From assembly GCA_039182965.1 (NCBI GenBank), contig JBCDBW010000002.1:1-64000 (forward strand): a DNA stretch of 64,000 nucleotides. The letters run 5' to 3'. This DNA comes from JBCDBW01 sp039182965 (GTDB lineage Bacteria; Verrucomicrobiota; Verrucomicrobiia; Verrucomicrobiales; DEV007). Under the pieces are notes generated by a model. It did not search any database. It was not told the DNA's origin and saw nothing but the letters and a program-made list of their open reading frames with translations. This document shows, one piece after another, positions 53,280 through 62,612 of the stretch. Each line of letters begins with the position of its first letter. The first letter of the stretch is position 1. A program made the position numbers and the translations under genes.

Positions 53280-54281
53280 CTAGTCGACGACGGGATGGAA
53301 AAAGATGTTCCGGTATTGGACGGAGGTATGATCGCCCTGCAGGTAGAGGGGACCTGGAGAGGTGATATCGGATTGGTAGGCGCCCATGGTGTTGCCGACA
53401 ATGGGTTGGTTATCGATGACCGTTTCTCCATTGAGGATGACGGTGGCGTGGCGATCGACGATGGTGATTTCGTATTTTTGCCATTCACCGCCTACCTTGC
53501 CGGCCATCTTCGTAGGTTCGATGCGGCCAAAGATGGCGCCGACCCCCTGGATGCCCTGCATGCGGGAGTCACGATCGACGACTTGGGCTTCGTAGGCGCC
53601 ACGGACGTAAATGCCGCTATTGCCGCCGGGGGGGACGTTGAATTCGATTTCGAGTTTGCCATCGCCGAAGACACCTTCGGTGCGGAGGTTTCCGTAGCGT
53701 GAGAAGGGGTCGAAGGTTTCTTTTGGGGTTTCGTTGACGAGGATGCCGTCGGCGGCTTTCCAGCCGTTGCGGTGTTCGGGGTTGGAGAGTTTCCAACCGG
53801 AGAGGTCGGTGCCGTTGAAGAGGGAGACCGGCTCGCCGAATTTTACCTGAGAGAGGTCGGGGGCATCCGGGAGGGGCGGGAGACGTTTACCTGTGTGCGT
53901 GAGGGTGGATTGATCGGGAAGGGTGGTCACGAGGGTGATGGTGTCGCCATCGACGGTTGCCGTATGTGAGCAGGGAACGCGGTCTCCGGTGGGCGGGCCG
54001 CCGGGGAACTCGGGGTTACCCACTCGAAGGTTTCGGGTGAAGGTGAGTTCGTTATTGGCGAAGTCGAAGTCGGCGAGGTTCTTTGATTGTCCGACGGACC
54101 AGAGTTGGCCGGTGAACTGGTTGTCGACGACCTCAAGGGTGAGCCAACCGGCGTCGCTATTGTTCATTTTGATGGCCCAGTTGCCGATGAATTCACCGGC
54201 GCCGGCAAACGCGGATAGTGGGAGGAGGGTGATGCCGAAAAGGACAATCAGGAAGCGATCAATCGGCGGGTGAGTGATCAT
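53280..54281 (-). CDS. Secreted DUF1080 (3-keto-disaccharide hydrolase fold) protein
   Basis: The start ATG 54281 overlaps the stop of the preceding sulfatase by one base (TAATG); the longer reading is rejected because it lies within that gene. The product has 333 residues with signal peptide MITHPPIDRFLIVLFGITLLPLSAFAGA. Residues of about 28-125 are a small beta domain (GNWAIKMNNSDAGWLTLEVVDNQ). DUF1080 then begins at PVSLFNGTDLSGWKLSN and includes WKAADGILVNETPK, KLEIEFNVPPGGNSGIYVRGAYEAQVVD and WQKYEITIVDRHATVILNGETVID. Coupled translation with a sulfatase suggests action on the same glycan. Compare the DUF1080 protein at 21160, which has a different N-terminal module. Confidence 0.85.
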   Translation of the reverse strand: MITHPPIDRFLIVLFGITLLPLSAFAGAGEFIGNWAIKMNNSDAGWLTLEVVDNQFTGQLWSVGQSKNLADFDFANNELTFTRNLRVGNPEFPGGPPTGDRVPCSHTATVDGDTITLVTTLPDQSTLTHTGKRLPPLPDAPDLSQVKFGEPVSLFNGTDLSGWKLSNPEHRNGWKAADGILVNETPKETFDPFSRYGNLRTEGVFGDGKLEIEFNVPPGGNSGIYVRGAYEAQVVDRDSRMQGIQGVGAIFGRIEPTKMAGKVGGEWQKYEITIVDRHATVILNGETVIDNQPIVGNTMGAYQSDITSPGPLYLQGDHTSVQYRNIFFHPVVD

Positions 54282-55840
54282 TATTTCTTTTTCTTTGAGT
54301 GAGAGATGGAGGGGCGGGCGACTTTTTCGTTGGGGCCGCGCATAACGTAGGGTTCCCACTGGGCTTTTGCTTTTTCCCATTCTTCAAGGGTGCGGGTGGG
54401 ATACCAGGCGGGCCAGCCGATCGAGTTGAAGTCCAGACTGTCGGGGTTATCGCGAACCCACACATCGACGGTATCGGTGGGGCAGGACTCGGGGAAGGCG
54501 TTTTCGGCGCGGAAGGTATCGGAGACCCCTTGGTCATCGATCACGTTTTCGCGCCAGTCTTGGAGTTCGGCGAGGAGTTTCGCTTTGATATCGGCGTATT
54601 CCGGGTCATCGGCGACATTGTTAACTTCGTGGGGGTCTTTCTTAAGGTCGAAGAGTTCGAAATCGGGTTTGGTGGGCGCGAAAAAGGCGGCTTGTTCGGG
54701 GTTGAGTTGGCCTTTCATGTTGAGGATGTTCATTTCGGCGAGCATGGGGTAGGCGCCCTCTTTGTATCGGTTGTATTGGCACCAAGCGCGCTCGGGCATT
54801 AGGTTTTGGATGAGTTTGTAGTCTTTCGAGCGGATGGCGCGCATGGAGTCGTGGGTTTCGTCCATCTTATCGCGCGCGGCGAAGACGTATTGGCGGTTTT
54901 TCACATCGTCGCTGAAGAGGCTTTTTCCGTGGAGCGGGACGGGCGCTTCAACCCCAGCGGCTTCGAGGATTGTGGCGCAGAGGTCGATGGATTGGACGAG
55001 GTCGTCGCTGACTTGACCGGGTTCGATTTTTCCGGGCCAGCGGACGATCATGGGGATGCGGATTCCGCCGTCGTAGAGGAATTGTTTGCCGCGGATGTGG
55101 CAGCGGCCGTGGTCGCCGATAAAGATGACGATTGTATTTTCGGCGAGGCCTTCGTCGTCGAGGCGTTTCAGAACTTCGCCGACCTGGCGATCGACGAGTT
55201 GCATTTGTTCGAGGCCGTTTGCCCAGTCGCGTTTGACGAAGTCGGTGTCGGGATAGTAGGGGGGCAGTTCGACGTCGGCGATATCGATGGGGCGGTCGGG
55301 GTCGCGATCCCACGTGCGATGGGTGCCACCGAAGGTAATGCGGGCGAAGAAGGGTTGATCGGGCTCACGTTCGTTCCAATCGCGGCCCATAAAGAGATCG
55401 GCGTGGCTATTGGGCGTAAAGTTGCAGTCGATTTTCTTGCTGAGAAGGGCGGTGAAATACCCAGCGTCGGCGAGCAGGTGAGGGACGGGTTTGATCCCGT
55501 GGGGGAGGGGCTGTTTGTCGTGTTCGCGGTGTTGATTGGCGCGGATATAATTTTGGTGGAAGCCGGTCATCATGGCGGACCGGGAAGTGGAGCAGACCGG
55601 CGAGGTGGTGAAGGCGTTTTCGTATCGGATGCCTTCTTCGGCGAGTTTATCGACGTGCGGGGTGTGGAGGCCTTTGGTGCCGTAGCATGAGAGGTCGGCG
55701 GACCAGTCTTCGATGGTGATCCACAATACGTTAGGGGAATCCGCGGTTTCATCCAGATGCGGCTTTGCTGCGTCCAGGGATGTGATACCGGCGGTGGCGA
55801 GGGCGGTGCATGCGAGGAGGTATTTCAGGGGGGGATTCAT
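54281..55840 (-). CDS. Secreted sulfatase, heparan N-sulfatase-like, with CSTSR active-site variant
   Basis: The 519-residue product has a signal peptide (MNPPLKYLLACTALATAGITSLDA). PNVLWITIEDWSADLSCYG is the fold start, and Cys83 in SPVCSTSRSAMMTGFHQN the formylglycine position. The consensus CxPxR is changed to CxTxR: the proline is replaced by threonine. Some sulfamidase-like enzymes have Ala at this position, so maturation may still occur, but this is not certain. VIFIGDHGRCHIRGKQFLYDGGIRIPMIVRWPG is the late motif. It is 18 bases downstream of the double sulfatase gene and coupled to the DUF1080 gene. Confidence 0.87.
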   Translation of the reverse strand: MNPPLKYLLACTALATAGITSLDAAKPHLDETADSPNVLWITIEDWSADLSCYGTKGLHTPHVDKLAEEGIRYENAFTTSPVCSTSRSAMMTGFHQNYIRANQHREHDKQPLPHGIKPVPHLLADAGYFTALLSKKIDCNFTPNSHADLFMGRDWNEREPDQPFFARITFGGTHRTWDRDPDRPIDIADVELPPYYPDTDFVKRDWANGLEQMQLVDRQVGEVLKRLDDEGLAENTIVIFIGDHGRCHIRGKQFLYDGGIRIPMIVRWPGKIEPGQVSDDLVQSIDLCATILEAAGVEAPVPLHGKSLFSDDVKNRQYVFAARDKMDETHDSMRAIRSKDYKLIQNLMPERAWCQYNRYKEGAYPMLAEMNILNMKGQLNPEQAAFFAPTKPDFELFDLKKDPHEVNNVADDPEYADIKAKLLAELQDWRENVIDDQGVSDTFRAENAFPESCPTDTVDVWVRDNPDSLDFNSIGWPAWYPTRTLEEWEKAKAQWEPYVMRGPNEKVARPSISHSKKKK

Positions 55841-55858
55841 CCTTTTCGAGATTTGGAG

Positions 55859-58609
55859 TTATTGGACACCGGAGAACTGGTCGACATTCATCTCTTGTTC
55901 CCAGGTGATGAGTTGTTTCGTGAGTTTTTGGACGATCTCTGGGTGGGCTTCCGCGAGATCCGCTTGTTCGTAGCGATCTTTTTCGACGTTGTATAGGTTT
56001 ACTTTGCCGCTGCGGTAGGCGAGCAATTTCCATGGTCCTTCGCGAACGGAGGCGTAGAGGTCTTGGTAAGCTCGGTATGCGAAGACTGGCTGACCGCGTT
56101 CAAGAGTGGCATTATTTTTGATGGTGGACAAGAGGGAGACGCCATCGAGGTCTTCGTGATTAGCGGGGTTGCCGCCGGCGATTTCGACGAAGGTGGGGAA
56201 GAGGTCCGTGGTTTGGACGATGCTGGTATTCGTGGCGCCTTTCGCGGGAGTGACGCCGGGCCAATGAACGAAGAACGGGACGCGGGCGCCGCCTTCGCCG
56301 AGGGTGTCGGTGCGTTTGCTGCCGCGGAAGGGTGGATTTTCCCACCAGCTGCCTTGATCGGAGGTAAACACGATGAGGGTATCTTTGTCGACGCCCTTGG
56401 CTTTGAGGGTGTCGCGCACGCGACCGACGGATTCGTCGACGGAGGCGATCATCGCGGCGTATTGGGCTTCGGCACCTTCGAGGCCTTTGTCTTCGAAATG
56501 TTTGACGAGGTCTTTTCGGCCGATGTGGGGTTTGTGGACGCCGTAGTACCAGAGGGAAATCATGAAGGGTTGATTGCGGTCGTAGTCTTCGATGAAGGCA
56601 ACGGTTTCGTCCGTAAGTTTGTCGGTGAGGTATCTTTCCTTTTCCTCTTCCAAGACGTCGGAGTATTTGAAATACGGCGGGTAATAGGACCCGGGGTGGC
56701 CAGCGTTCGCGGTTCCGATTTGGCGATCGAAGCCTTGTTTGACAGGGTGGAATTTTTCGTGACCGAGGTGCCATTTACCGACGAAGAGGTTGTAGTATCC
56801 GAGTCTTTTGAGAGCTTCGGCGTAGGTGGTGTGTTCGAGGGGGAGCCAATTGCGGCATGGGAATTGGGCGGGGTCGTCGGGCCAGAGATTGAATTCCACA
56901 TCGGTGCGTCCGAAGTCATCGAAGTCGGGGTGTTTGGGGCCGCCGGGAATATGGCGGACGATTTGGAGGCGAGCGGGGTGTTTGCCGGTAACGAGGGTGC
57001 TTCGGCTGGGGCTACAGGTGGGGCTGGCGATGTAGGCTTGTTCGAAGTCGATACTTTCGGAGGCTAGTTGGTCGATGCGGGGTGTTTCGTAGACAGGATG
57101 TCGATATCCGACGTCTGTCCAGCCGAGGTCATCGACGAAGAAGAGAACGATATTCGGTTTGTCATCCGAGCGGTCCTTTCTTACTGCGGGATCGAGAGGG
57201 GCGTTGGAATTGGGGATCTTTGCGGAGTGGCTTTTGGTTACGGATTGATGCTTGGGGTCATCGGCCAGGTTGGTGAACTCATTCGGATCGGAACGATGGT
57301 CGTAGAGTTCTTCCGAGCCATCGGCGTATTTGATGTATCGCCAGTTTTGGGAGCGGACGGCGTTGTTGCCGGGACCCTGGGTGGTGAGGGCGACCCGATT
57401 TTTCTGGGCGTCGGGATTCTTCAGGAGGGGGACGAGACTTTTTCCGTCGAGGTTAGGCGGCGACTCGAGTTCGCAGAGTTCGGCGAGGGTGGGGTAGACA
57501 TCGATGAGGCTTACGGGCCGCCGGGACTGCCTGCCTCTTTTGATGCCGGGGGCAGCGACGATGAGGGGGACGTTAGTCGTTTGTTCCCAGAGGGCAAATT
57601 TTTCCCAGTGTTCTTTATGGCCGAGGTGATATCCGTGGTCAGACCAGAGCACGACGACCGTGTTATCGGCGATCGGGCTTTTCTCCAGGGCGTCGAGGAG
57701 GCGACCGACCATGGCATCGGCGAAGGTGGCGGAGGCGAGATAGGCTTGGACGGCATCGGGCCATTTTTTGTTTTCCGTGATCCATTCGTGCCAATGGCGC
57801 CGGGCCATATCCTGGCCGGCGGCGGGGACATCATCGAGATCATCTGGGGGAGCTTCCGGGGTATAATCGGAATCGGGGTATTGGTCGAAGTATGAGGCGG
57901 GGGTATACCAAGGAATGTGTGGGCGGTAGATGCCGACGGCGAGAAAGACGGGCTGCTCATGATCTTGCGCGAGGATTTCTTCGGCCCATGAGACGACTTT
58001 GGCGTCGCCCATTTCATCGTCTTCGATCTCGAGGGCGGCCCAGTCAAAGAAGCCTTTGTAGAATTTTTTGTTTCCGTTGGTGGGAACCTGAGGGGGGAGC
58101 GCTTCTTTTGGGAGTTGTTGTTGTTTTGAGGGGAAGAAGTCGTCCCAAGGTTCCGGGTCGAGATAGCCTTCGTGCCCCCAGTTGCTCAGGGAAGCGGCGT
58201 GATAGAGTTTTCCTCCGCCGAGGGTGAGGTAGCCGTTGTCTTTAAAAAGCTGCGGCAGGGTTGTGGCGTCTTTGAGAGTGTTCGATTCGCGCCAGTCTTG
58301 CCAGTTGTAGTAGACGCCGCTGGAATTGGGGTGGAGACCAGTCATCACCGCGACGCGGGAAGGGTTGCACGCGGGGGCGGCACAGTGAGCGTTGGTGAAG
58401 AGGACCCCGTTTTGGGCGAGCCGATCGATGTGGGGTGTATGGGCTTTTGGCTCGTGGTTGAGGGCTCCGATGCCGTTATTGAGGTCATCGATGGCGATGA
58501 AGAGGACATTATAACGCGAGGCTTCATCCGAGTGTGGTTTTGCCGCGACGGGCGAAGCCACGACGACGGACAGAGTGAGGATGCCGGCGAGGTAGAGGAG
58601 GCGGGGCAT
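55859..58609 (-). CDS. Tandem double sulfatase (two S1 modules in one chain)
   Basis: The 916-residue chain has a signal peptide MPRLLYLAGILTLSVVVASPVAA. Module 1 (about 33-475) is iduronate-2-sulfatase-like: NVLFIAIDDLNNGIGAL, Cys81 in PACNPSRVAVMTGLHP, and LWSDHGYHLGHKEHWEKFALWEQT. The linker is rich in Ser, Lys, Asp and Pro. Module 2 (about 490-916) is arylsulfatase-like: NIVLFFVDDLGWTDVGY, Cys532 in PTCSPSRSTLVTGKHP, GKWHLGHEKFHPV and FTSDQGSWWENPPF. Both CxPxR sites are intact. The order of modules is the same as in the fusion at 33170, although the genes lie on opposite strands in different loci. It lies 18 bases after the DUF1552 gene. Confidence 0.88.
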   Translation of the reverse strand: MPRLLYLAGILTLSVVVASPVAAKPHSDEASRYNVLFIAIDDLNNGIGALNHEPKAHTPHIDRLAQNGVLFTNAHCAAPACNPSRVAVMTGLHPNSSGVYYNWQDWRESNTLKDATTLPQLFKDNGYLTLGGGKLYHAASLSNWGHEGYLDPEPWDDFFPSKQQQLPKEALPPQVPTNGNKKFYKGFFDWAALEIEDDEMGDAKVVSWAEEILAQDHEQPVFLAVGIYRPHIPWYTPASYFDQYPDSDYTPEAPPDDLDDVPAAGQDMARRHWHEWITENKKWPDAVQAYLASATFADAMVGRLLDALEKSPIADNTVVVLWSDHGYHLGHKEHWEKFALWEQTTNVPLIVAAPGIKRGRQSRRPVSLIDVYPTLAELCELESPPNLDGKSLVPLLKNPDAQKNRVALTTQGPGNNAVRSQNWRYIKYADGSEELYDHRSDPNEFTNLADDPKHQSVTKSHSAKIPNSNAPLDPAVRKDRSDDKPNIVLFFVDDLGWTDVGYRHPVYETPRIDQLASESIDFEQAYIASPTCSPSRSTLVTGKHPARLQIVRHIPGGPKHPDFDDFGRTDVEFNLWPDDPAQFPCRNWLPLEHTTYAEALKRLGYYNLFVGKWHLGHEKFHPVKQGFDRQIGTANAGHPGSYYPPYFKYSDVLEEEKERYLTDKLTDETVAFIEDYDRNQPFMISLWYYGVHKPHIGRKDLVKHFEDKGLEGAEAQYAAMIASVDESVGRVRDTLKAKGVDKDTLIVFTSDQGSWWENPPFRGSKRTDTLGEGGARVPFFVHWPGVTPAKGATNTSIVQTTDLFPTFVEIAGGNPANHEDLDGVSLLSTIKNNATLERGQPVFAYRAYQDLYASVREGPWKLLAYRSGKVNLYNVEKDRYEQADLAEAHPEIVQKLTKQLITWEQEMNVDQFSGVQ

Positions 58610-58627
58610 GGAGGGGGTTATTTTTGC

Positions 58628-59932
58628 TTATGTGATGAGTTCGTTGATGAGGCCTGTGGAGTCTCCAAAAGAATCCGTATTGACCCCGCAGCCCTTGAGT
58701 TGGGAGAGCCAGAGGTTGCAGAGGGGGGTTTTGGGATCATCCATGACGATATGTTGGCCTTGTTTGAAGCCGGCTCCCCCTCCGGCGATTAGCGTTGGGC
58801 AATTTCGGAGGGTATGCACGGAGAAGAGGTTCGTGCCGAAGGTCAGGGATGTTTGGTCGAAGAGACTGGAGCCATCGGCTTCCTTTGATGCTTTGAGTTT
58901 ATCGATGAAACGGGCGAGGAATTTCGCATTGTGGAAATCCCGCATCTCGGACACGTCGCGACGTTCGCCGTGGGAGTAGTGACTCATTGTATGCGCACTG
59001 ATTCCGGCGCCGAGGCTAGAGATCATGGTATCGACGGGCATGCGGTAAGTGAAGACGCGGGTGGCGTCGACTTGCATTGCGGCGACCATCAGGTCGACCA
59101 TTACTCCCATTTCCTCATAGCCGATGAGGGAATCGGAAGGTTCGGTGAGGGGTGGGTCGGGTTGTTTCTTTTCGATGCCGAGCCATTGTTCTTCTTTTGA
59201 GAGGCGAACTTCGATTTCGCGAACGGACTCGAAGTATTCATCGAGTTTCTCGTTATCAGACTTGCTGATTTTGCCTTGCACGGATTTGGCGTCGGACATC
59301 ACCGTATCGAGGACGCTGCGTTGTTCGGAGAGGCGGGCTTGGCGTTCGGCGAGGGGGGTATTTTCGTTGGAGAAGAGGCGATGGAAGGCGGCGACTGGGG
59401 TTTCGAGGCCTGAGACTGGTTTCCCTTGTCGGTTCCATGCGAGTGAGAGGCCGGGACCGTGTCCATCGCCGCCGGAGTTGCCTTTTCCCTTGGCGCAGAG
59501 TTGGATTGAGGCGAACCGAGTGTCCGTGCCGAGTTGTTCAGCTGCGAGTTGGTCGACGGAAATCGTATTGTGAAAGCTTTGGCCAGGGACGGCGTATCGA
59601 TTGGCACCGGTTAGCCAGAAAGTGCTGCCGCTGTGACCGTCCTGCGAATCTTTATGCATGAGATTTTGGAGGAAGGTCAGGTCGTGACGATGTTTTTCGA
59701 GGGGTTTGAGTATATCGGGAAACGTGTAATCGGTGCCGACGTCGTCTTGATGGGGAAACCATTTATCGGCGGTGACGCCGAAGCCCATGCCGAGCCAGAC
59801 CATACGTTTTGGGCTGACGGGAGCGGTCGCAGCGGCGGCGAATTTGCGGAATCCGAATGATTCGAGGAAAGGCAACGCGATGGCGGCAGAGCTGCTTTTC
59901 AGGATGGCGCGACGAGTGATGTTGTTTTTCAT
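58628..59932 (-). CDS. DUF1552 protein, Tat-exported
   Basis: From ATG 59932 the product has 434 residues with a Tat signal, ITRRAILKSSSAAIALPFLESF. PKRMVWLGMGFGVTADKWFPHQDDVG and DLTFLQNLMHKDSQDGHSGSTFWLTG match DUF1552; GNSGGDGHGPGLSLAWN, EKLDEYFESVREIEVRL and the late TLIAGGGAGFKQGQHIVMDD are also typical. It is the closest paralogue of the copy at 1652. It follows the DUF1592-family gene by only seven bases and precedes the double sulfatase gene by 18 bases, so it sits in the middle of a long operon. Confidence 0.87.
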   Translation of the reverse strand: MKNNITRRAILKSSSAAIALPFLESFGFRKFAAAATAPVSPKRMVWLGMGFGVTADKWFPHQDDVGTDYTFPDILKPLEKHRHDLTFLQNLMHKDSQDGHSGSTFWLTGANRYAVPGQSFHNTISVDQLAAEQLGTDTRFASIQLCAKGKGNSGGDGHGPGLSLAWNRQGKPVSGLETPVAAFHRLFSNENTPLAERQARLSEQRSVLDTVMSDAKSVQGKISKSDNEKLDEYFESVREIEVRLSKEEQWLGIEKKQPDPPLTEPSDSLIGYEEMGVMVDLMVAAMQVDATRVFTYRMPVDTMISSLGAGISAHTMSHYSHGERRDVSEMRDFHNAKFLARFIDKLKASKEADGSSLFDQTSLTFGTNLFSVHTLRNCPTLIAGGGAGFKQGQHIVMDDPKTPLCNLWLSQLKGCGVNTDSFGDSTGLINELIT

Positions 59933-59939
59933 GGTGACG

Positions 59940-62597
59940 TTACTTGCTTTGGAATGTTTTTGATTGGACGAGAGCGTGAATGAAGTCGGCGATTTCGTAG
60001 TCGCTTGATTTTGCCTGGGCAACGATCTTGTGGGCGAGTTCGTGATCGGTGAATCCGAAGGGGCGACCGAGTCCGTACGATATGAGAGCTTCCGTGAGAC
60101 CCATCGCGAAGCCGTCTAGTTCGTCGGCGACGAGATCGCGCAGTTCGAAGAAACTCGAGAAGGTTCTTCCTTGGTTGAGAGTGCCGCTGGGATCGATGGG
60201 GAACTCACCGAGAACCGATTGTTTTCTGCCTCGGATGACATCCGTTTCTCGCCACATACCTGCGGCGTCGAAGTTCTCCATACCGAACCCGATGGGATCG
60301 ATTTTCTGGTGGCATTGGGCGCACTGCGGTTCTTGTTGGTGGATGAGGACGAGATCGCGTGAGGAGAGGATTTCGTCTTCGAAGCGACTTAATTGGGGGA
60401 CATTTGGGGGAGCGGGTGGTGGGGGGTCGTTGAGGAGTTTTCGGAGGACCCAGACGCCGCGTTCCACGGGCGAAGATCGTTGTCCATCGGATCCCATGGC
60501 GGCGACGGCGGCGGAGCCGATGAGGCCGCCGCGCGGAGAGTCTTTGGGGACAGTGACTTTCCGCCAGTGATGGCCTTCGACGCCTTCGATACCGTAGTAA
60601 TCTGCGAGCACATCGTTGATTACGACAAAGTCGGATTTGAGAAGATGGCGCAGAGGAAGCTTTTCGTGAAGGAGAGTTGAGATGGTTTGGTAGATTTCTT
60701 CTCCGGCGCTGTCGCGGGCGGCGTTATCGAACTCGGGGTAATCGCGGCCTTCGAAAGCAAACATTCCGAGCCGATACATTTCGAGCCATTGGAAGGCGAA
60801 GCTGCGGATGAATCGATCAGAGCGAGAATCGGCGAGGAGGCGTTTGGTTTGTTTTTCGAGGATCCAAGGCTTCGCCAGTTTGCCATCTTTGCCGAGAGCG
60901 AGGAGTTCTTCGTCGGGAGGTTCGCTCCAGAGGAAGTATGAGAGGCGGTTTGCCAGTTCGGTCCCTGTCAATTTTTCGGAGGTTTCGTTGCTGGCAGCTT
61001 CCACCATGTAGAGGAAACTGGGCGAGGTGAGTACGATGGCGAGGGGATCGATGAGGGCTTGGGTGAGATCTTCGCCTTCCGCGCGCTTGATTTGGAAGCG
61101 CGTCACGAGTTTGTCGACGAAATCGGGCTCGGGTTGTTTGCCGCGGAAGGCTTGCGTCGTAAAGCGGCGGATTACTTCCCTGGCGTAGTCTTCTTCACTC
61201 TGAGCATCTTCTTTTTCGAAAAGAACTTTTGCGACGGCCGGATTCGGTTCCTCGGGGAGGGGGCCTTCCATTTCGACCCAATCGATCCAAACGCCCCAAG
61301 GGGTTCCGTAGCCGTTTTCCTCAACGTAGATGGAATGTAAGTTTTTGTCGCCGCGATCCATGTGGGTACGTTTTTGGACCCAGTATGCGGCGTCGGCTCC
61401 GGGTTCATGCTCGATCGGGAACTCGATCACTTGTGGATCATTTAGTGGAGCGGAGACTTTGCGCCAGCCGAGGCGGGTTGCGTTTTGATCTTCGCGGCGG
61501 GAAAACTCGAGATAGCGAAAGCGTGCGGGATCATCCTCGTAGGTAGCGGCGCGGACACGGATGACGTACTTCCCCGGCTGCCAGGCTCGTAATTGTGGGA
61601 ATTTCATCTGGGTGAATCCGTTCTTGATGGTTATCATGAGGGCGGCGCCTTTTTTGTTTTCGGGAGCATCGAGCCATTTTTGAAGAGGGACGAATCTGTC
61701 GGAGATGGCTCCGCTTGAGCGGTTGCCTTGCCACGCGTCGAGGAAGCCAAATTGCTTGGCGGCTTCGTCGGTTCCCCCTGCGCCCAAAAAGGAGTAGTAT
61801 CGCTCTGCTCGATCGAGGCTTTCGGCTGCCAAGTTGGCGTAGTGTGGGTAGTAGAATTCTTCGGGCTCGATACGGATGATTTCGGATTCTCGCAGCGGTT
61901 TGGCCAGGAGTGCGAGTTCCAGGGCGTTGCGGGCGGTGCCGAGGTATTGTTCAAGTTGGTCGCTGGAGAAGTAGAGGGAAGCGCCTTCGGTATCGAATTC
62001 TGCGTTGGCGCGATCATCGGGCAGGTTTGAGGTATCGGGTCTGATTCCCAGGAGGGCCTCGAGCGTGTTCGCGTATTCACGTCGGTTGAGTCGGCGGAGG
62101 GCGATCTCACCACCAGAATCGCTCAGGACGCTTCGGGCGAGGACCATTTGTTCGGACAGGTCACGGAGGAACTCGGTTTTTTCTTCTGCGCTTACTTGTT
62201 TTTTATCTTCCGGCGGCATTTCACCGGAGTTCATCGCATTGAGGACCTTGTTCCAAATTTCGGCGGTCCGGATGTCATCTGTGAGTGTGAAGGAGAGGGT
62301 CTCGAGGTTGACTTCACCTTTCTCGGTGCTGGAGTCGTGGCAATCGAGGCAATACGTGTCCAAGACATCGAAGTGCCGGTCCGGCATGACGGCTTGCAGA
62401 TCATCTGTGGCTGCGTGGGCGAAAGTAGTGGAGCAGATCAGGCCGGAGGCGACTATTTTCAGGGTTCTGAGAGCGACGGTCGTGGATGCAAAGGCGGCAA
62501 CCAGTCTTTGGTGTCGGCGTGCATTTCCCCCCGGGTGTCGAGGGAGGGATGGAGGGGTGAGGAAGCTTGGGAGCTTTTTGGTTGTGAAGAGCATCAT
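59940..62597 (-). CDS. Full-length PSCyt1/DUF1587/DUF1592/DUF1588/DUF1585 cytochrome-like protein
   Basis: The 885-residue product has a long N-region before a probable signal (LKIVASGLICSTTFAHA), so the true start may be later. PSCyt1 has CLDCHDSSTEKGEVNLETL and SGEMPPEDKK. DUF1587 is IALRRLNRREYANTLEALLG. A sugar-binding-like beta region around 230-450 comes next, then DUF1595 and DUF1592 (YAREVIRRFTTQAFRGK; LTGTELANRLSYFLWSEPPDEELL). DUF1588 has RGGLIGSAAVAAMGSDGQRSSPVERG and the second haem motif PQCAQCHQKIDPIGFGMENFD. DUF1585 closes it. This intact copy shows what the broken gene at 72 has lost. It lies 15 bases after the FecR gene. Confidence 0.9.
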   Translation of the reverse strand: MMLFTTKKLPSFLTPPSLPRHPGGNARRHQRLVAAFASTTVALRTLKIVASGLICSTTFAHAATDDLQAVMPDRHFDVLDTYCLDCHDSSTEKGEVNLETLSFTLTDDIRTAEIWNKVLNAMNSGEMPPEDKKQVSAEEKTEFLRDLSEQMVLARSVLSDSGGEIALRRLNRREYANTLEALLGIRPDTSNLPDDRANAEFDTEGASLYFSSDQLEQYLGTARNALELALLAKPLRESEIIRIEPEEFYYPHYANLAAESLDRAERYYSFLGAGGTDEAAKQFGFLDAWQGNRSSGAISDRFVPLQKWLDAPENKKGAALMITIKNGFTQMKFPQLRAWQPGKYVIRVRAATYEDDPARFRYLEFSRREDQNATRLGWRKVSAPLNDPQVIEFPIEHEPGADAAYWVQKRTHMDRGDKNLHSIYVEENGYGTPWGVWIDWVEMEGPLPEEPNPAVAKVLFEKEDAQSEEDYAREVIRRFTTQAFRGKQPEPDFVDKLVTRFQIKRAEGEDLTQALIDPLAIVLTSPSFLYMVEAASNETSEKLTGTELANRLSYFLWSEPPDEELLALGKDGKLAKPWILEKQTKRLLADSRSDRFIRSFAFQWLEMYRLGMFAFEGRDYPEFDNAARDSAGEEIYQTISTLLHEKLPLRHLLKSDFVVINDVLADYYGIEGVEGHHWRKVTVPKDSPRGGLIGSAAVAAMGSDGQRSSPVERGVWVLRKLLNDPPPPAPPNVPQLSRFEDEILSSRDLVLIHQQEPQCAQCHQKIDPIGFGMENFDAAGMWRETDVIRGRKQSVLGEFPIDPSGTLNQGRTFSSFFELRDLVADELDGFAMGLTEALISYGLGRPFGFTDHELAHKIVAQAKSSDYEIADFIHALVQSKTFQSK

Positions 62598-62612
62598 GCG
62601 GAGGACGGGGGG

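Noticed and set aside
54806..57895. Three long plus-strand open frames (294, 334 and 275 codons)
   Set aside because: All lie antisense to the sulfatase and double sulfatase genes, with low-complexity acidic translations and no domain match.
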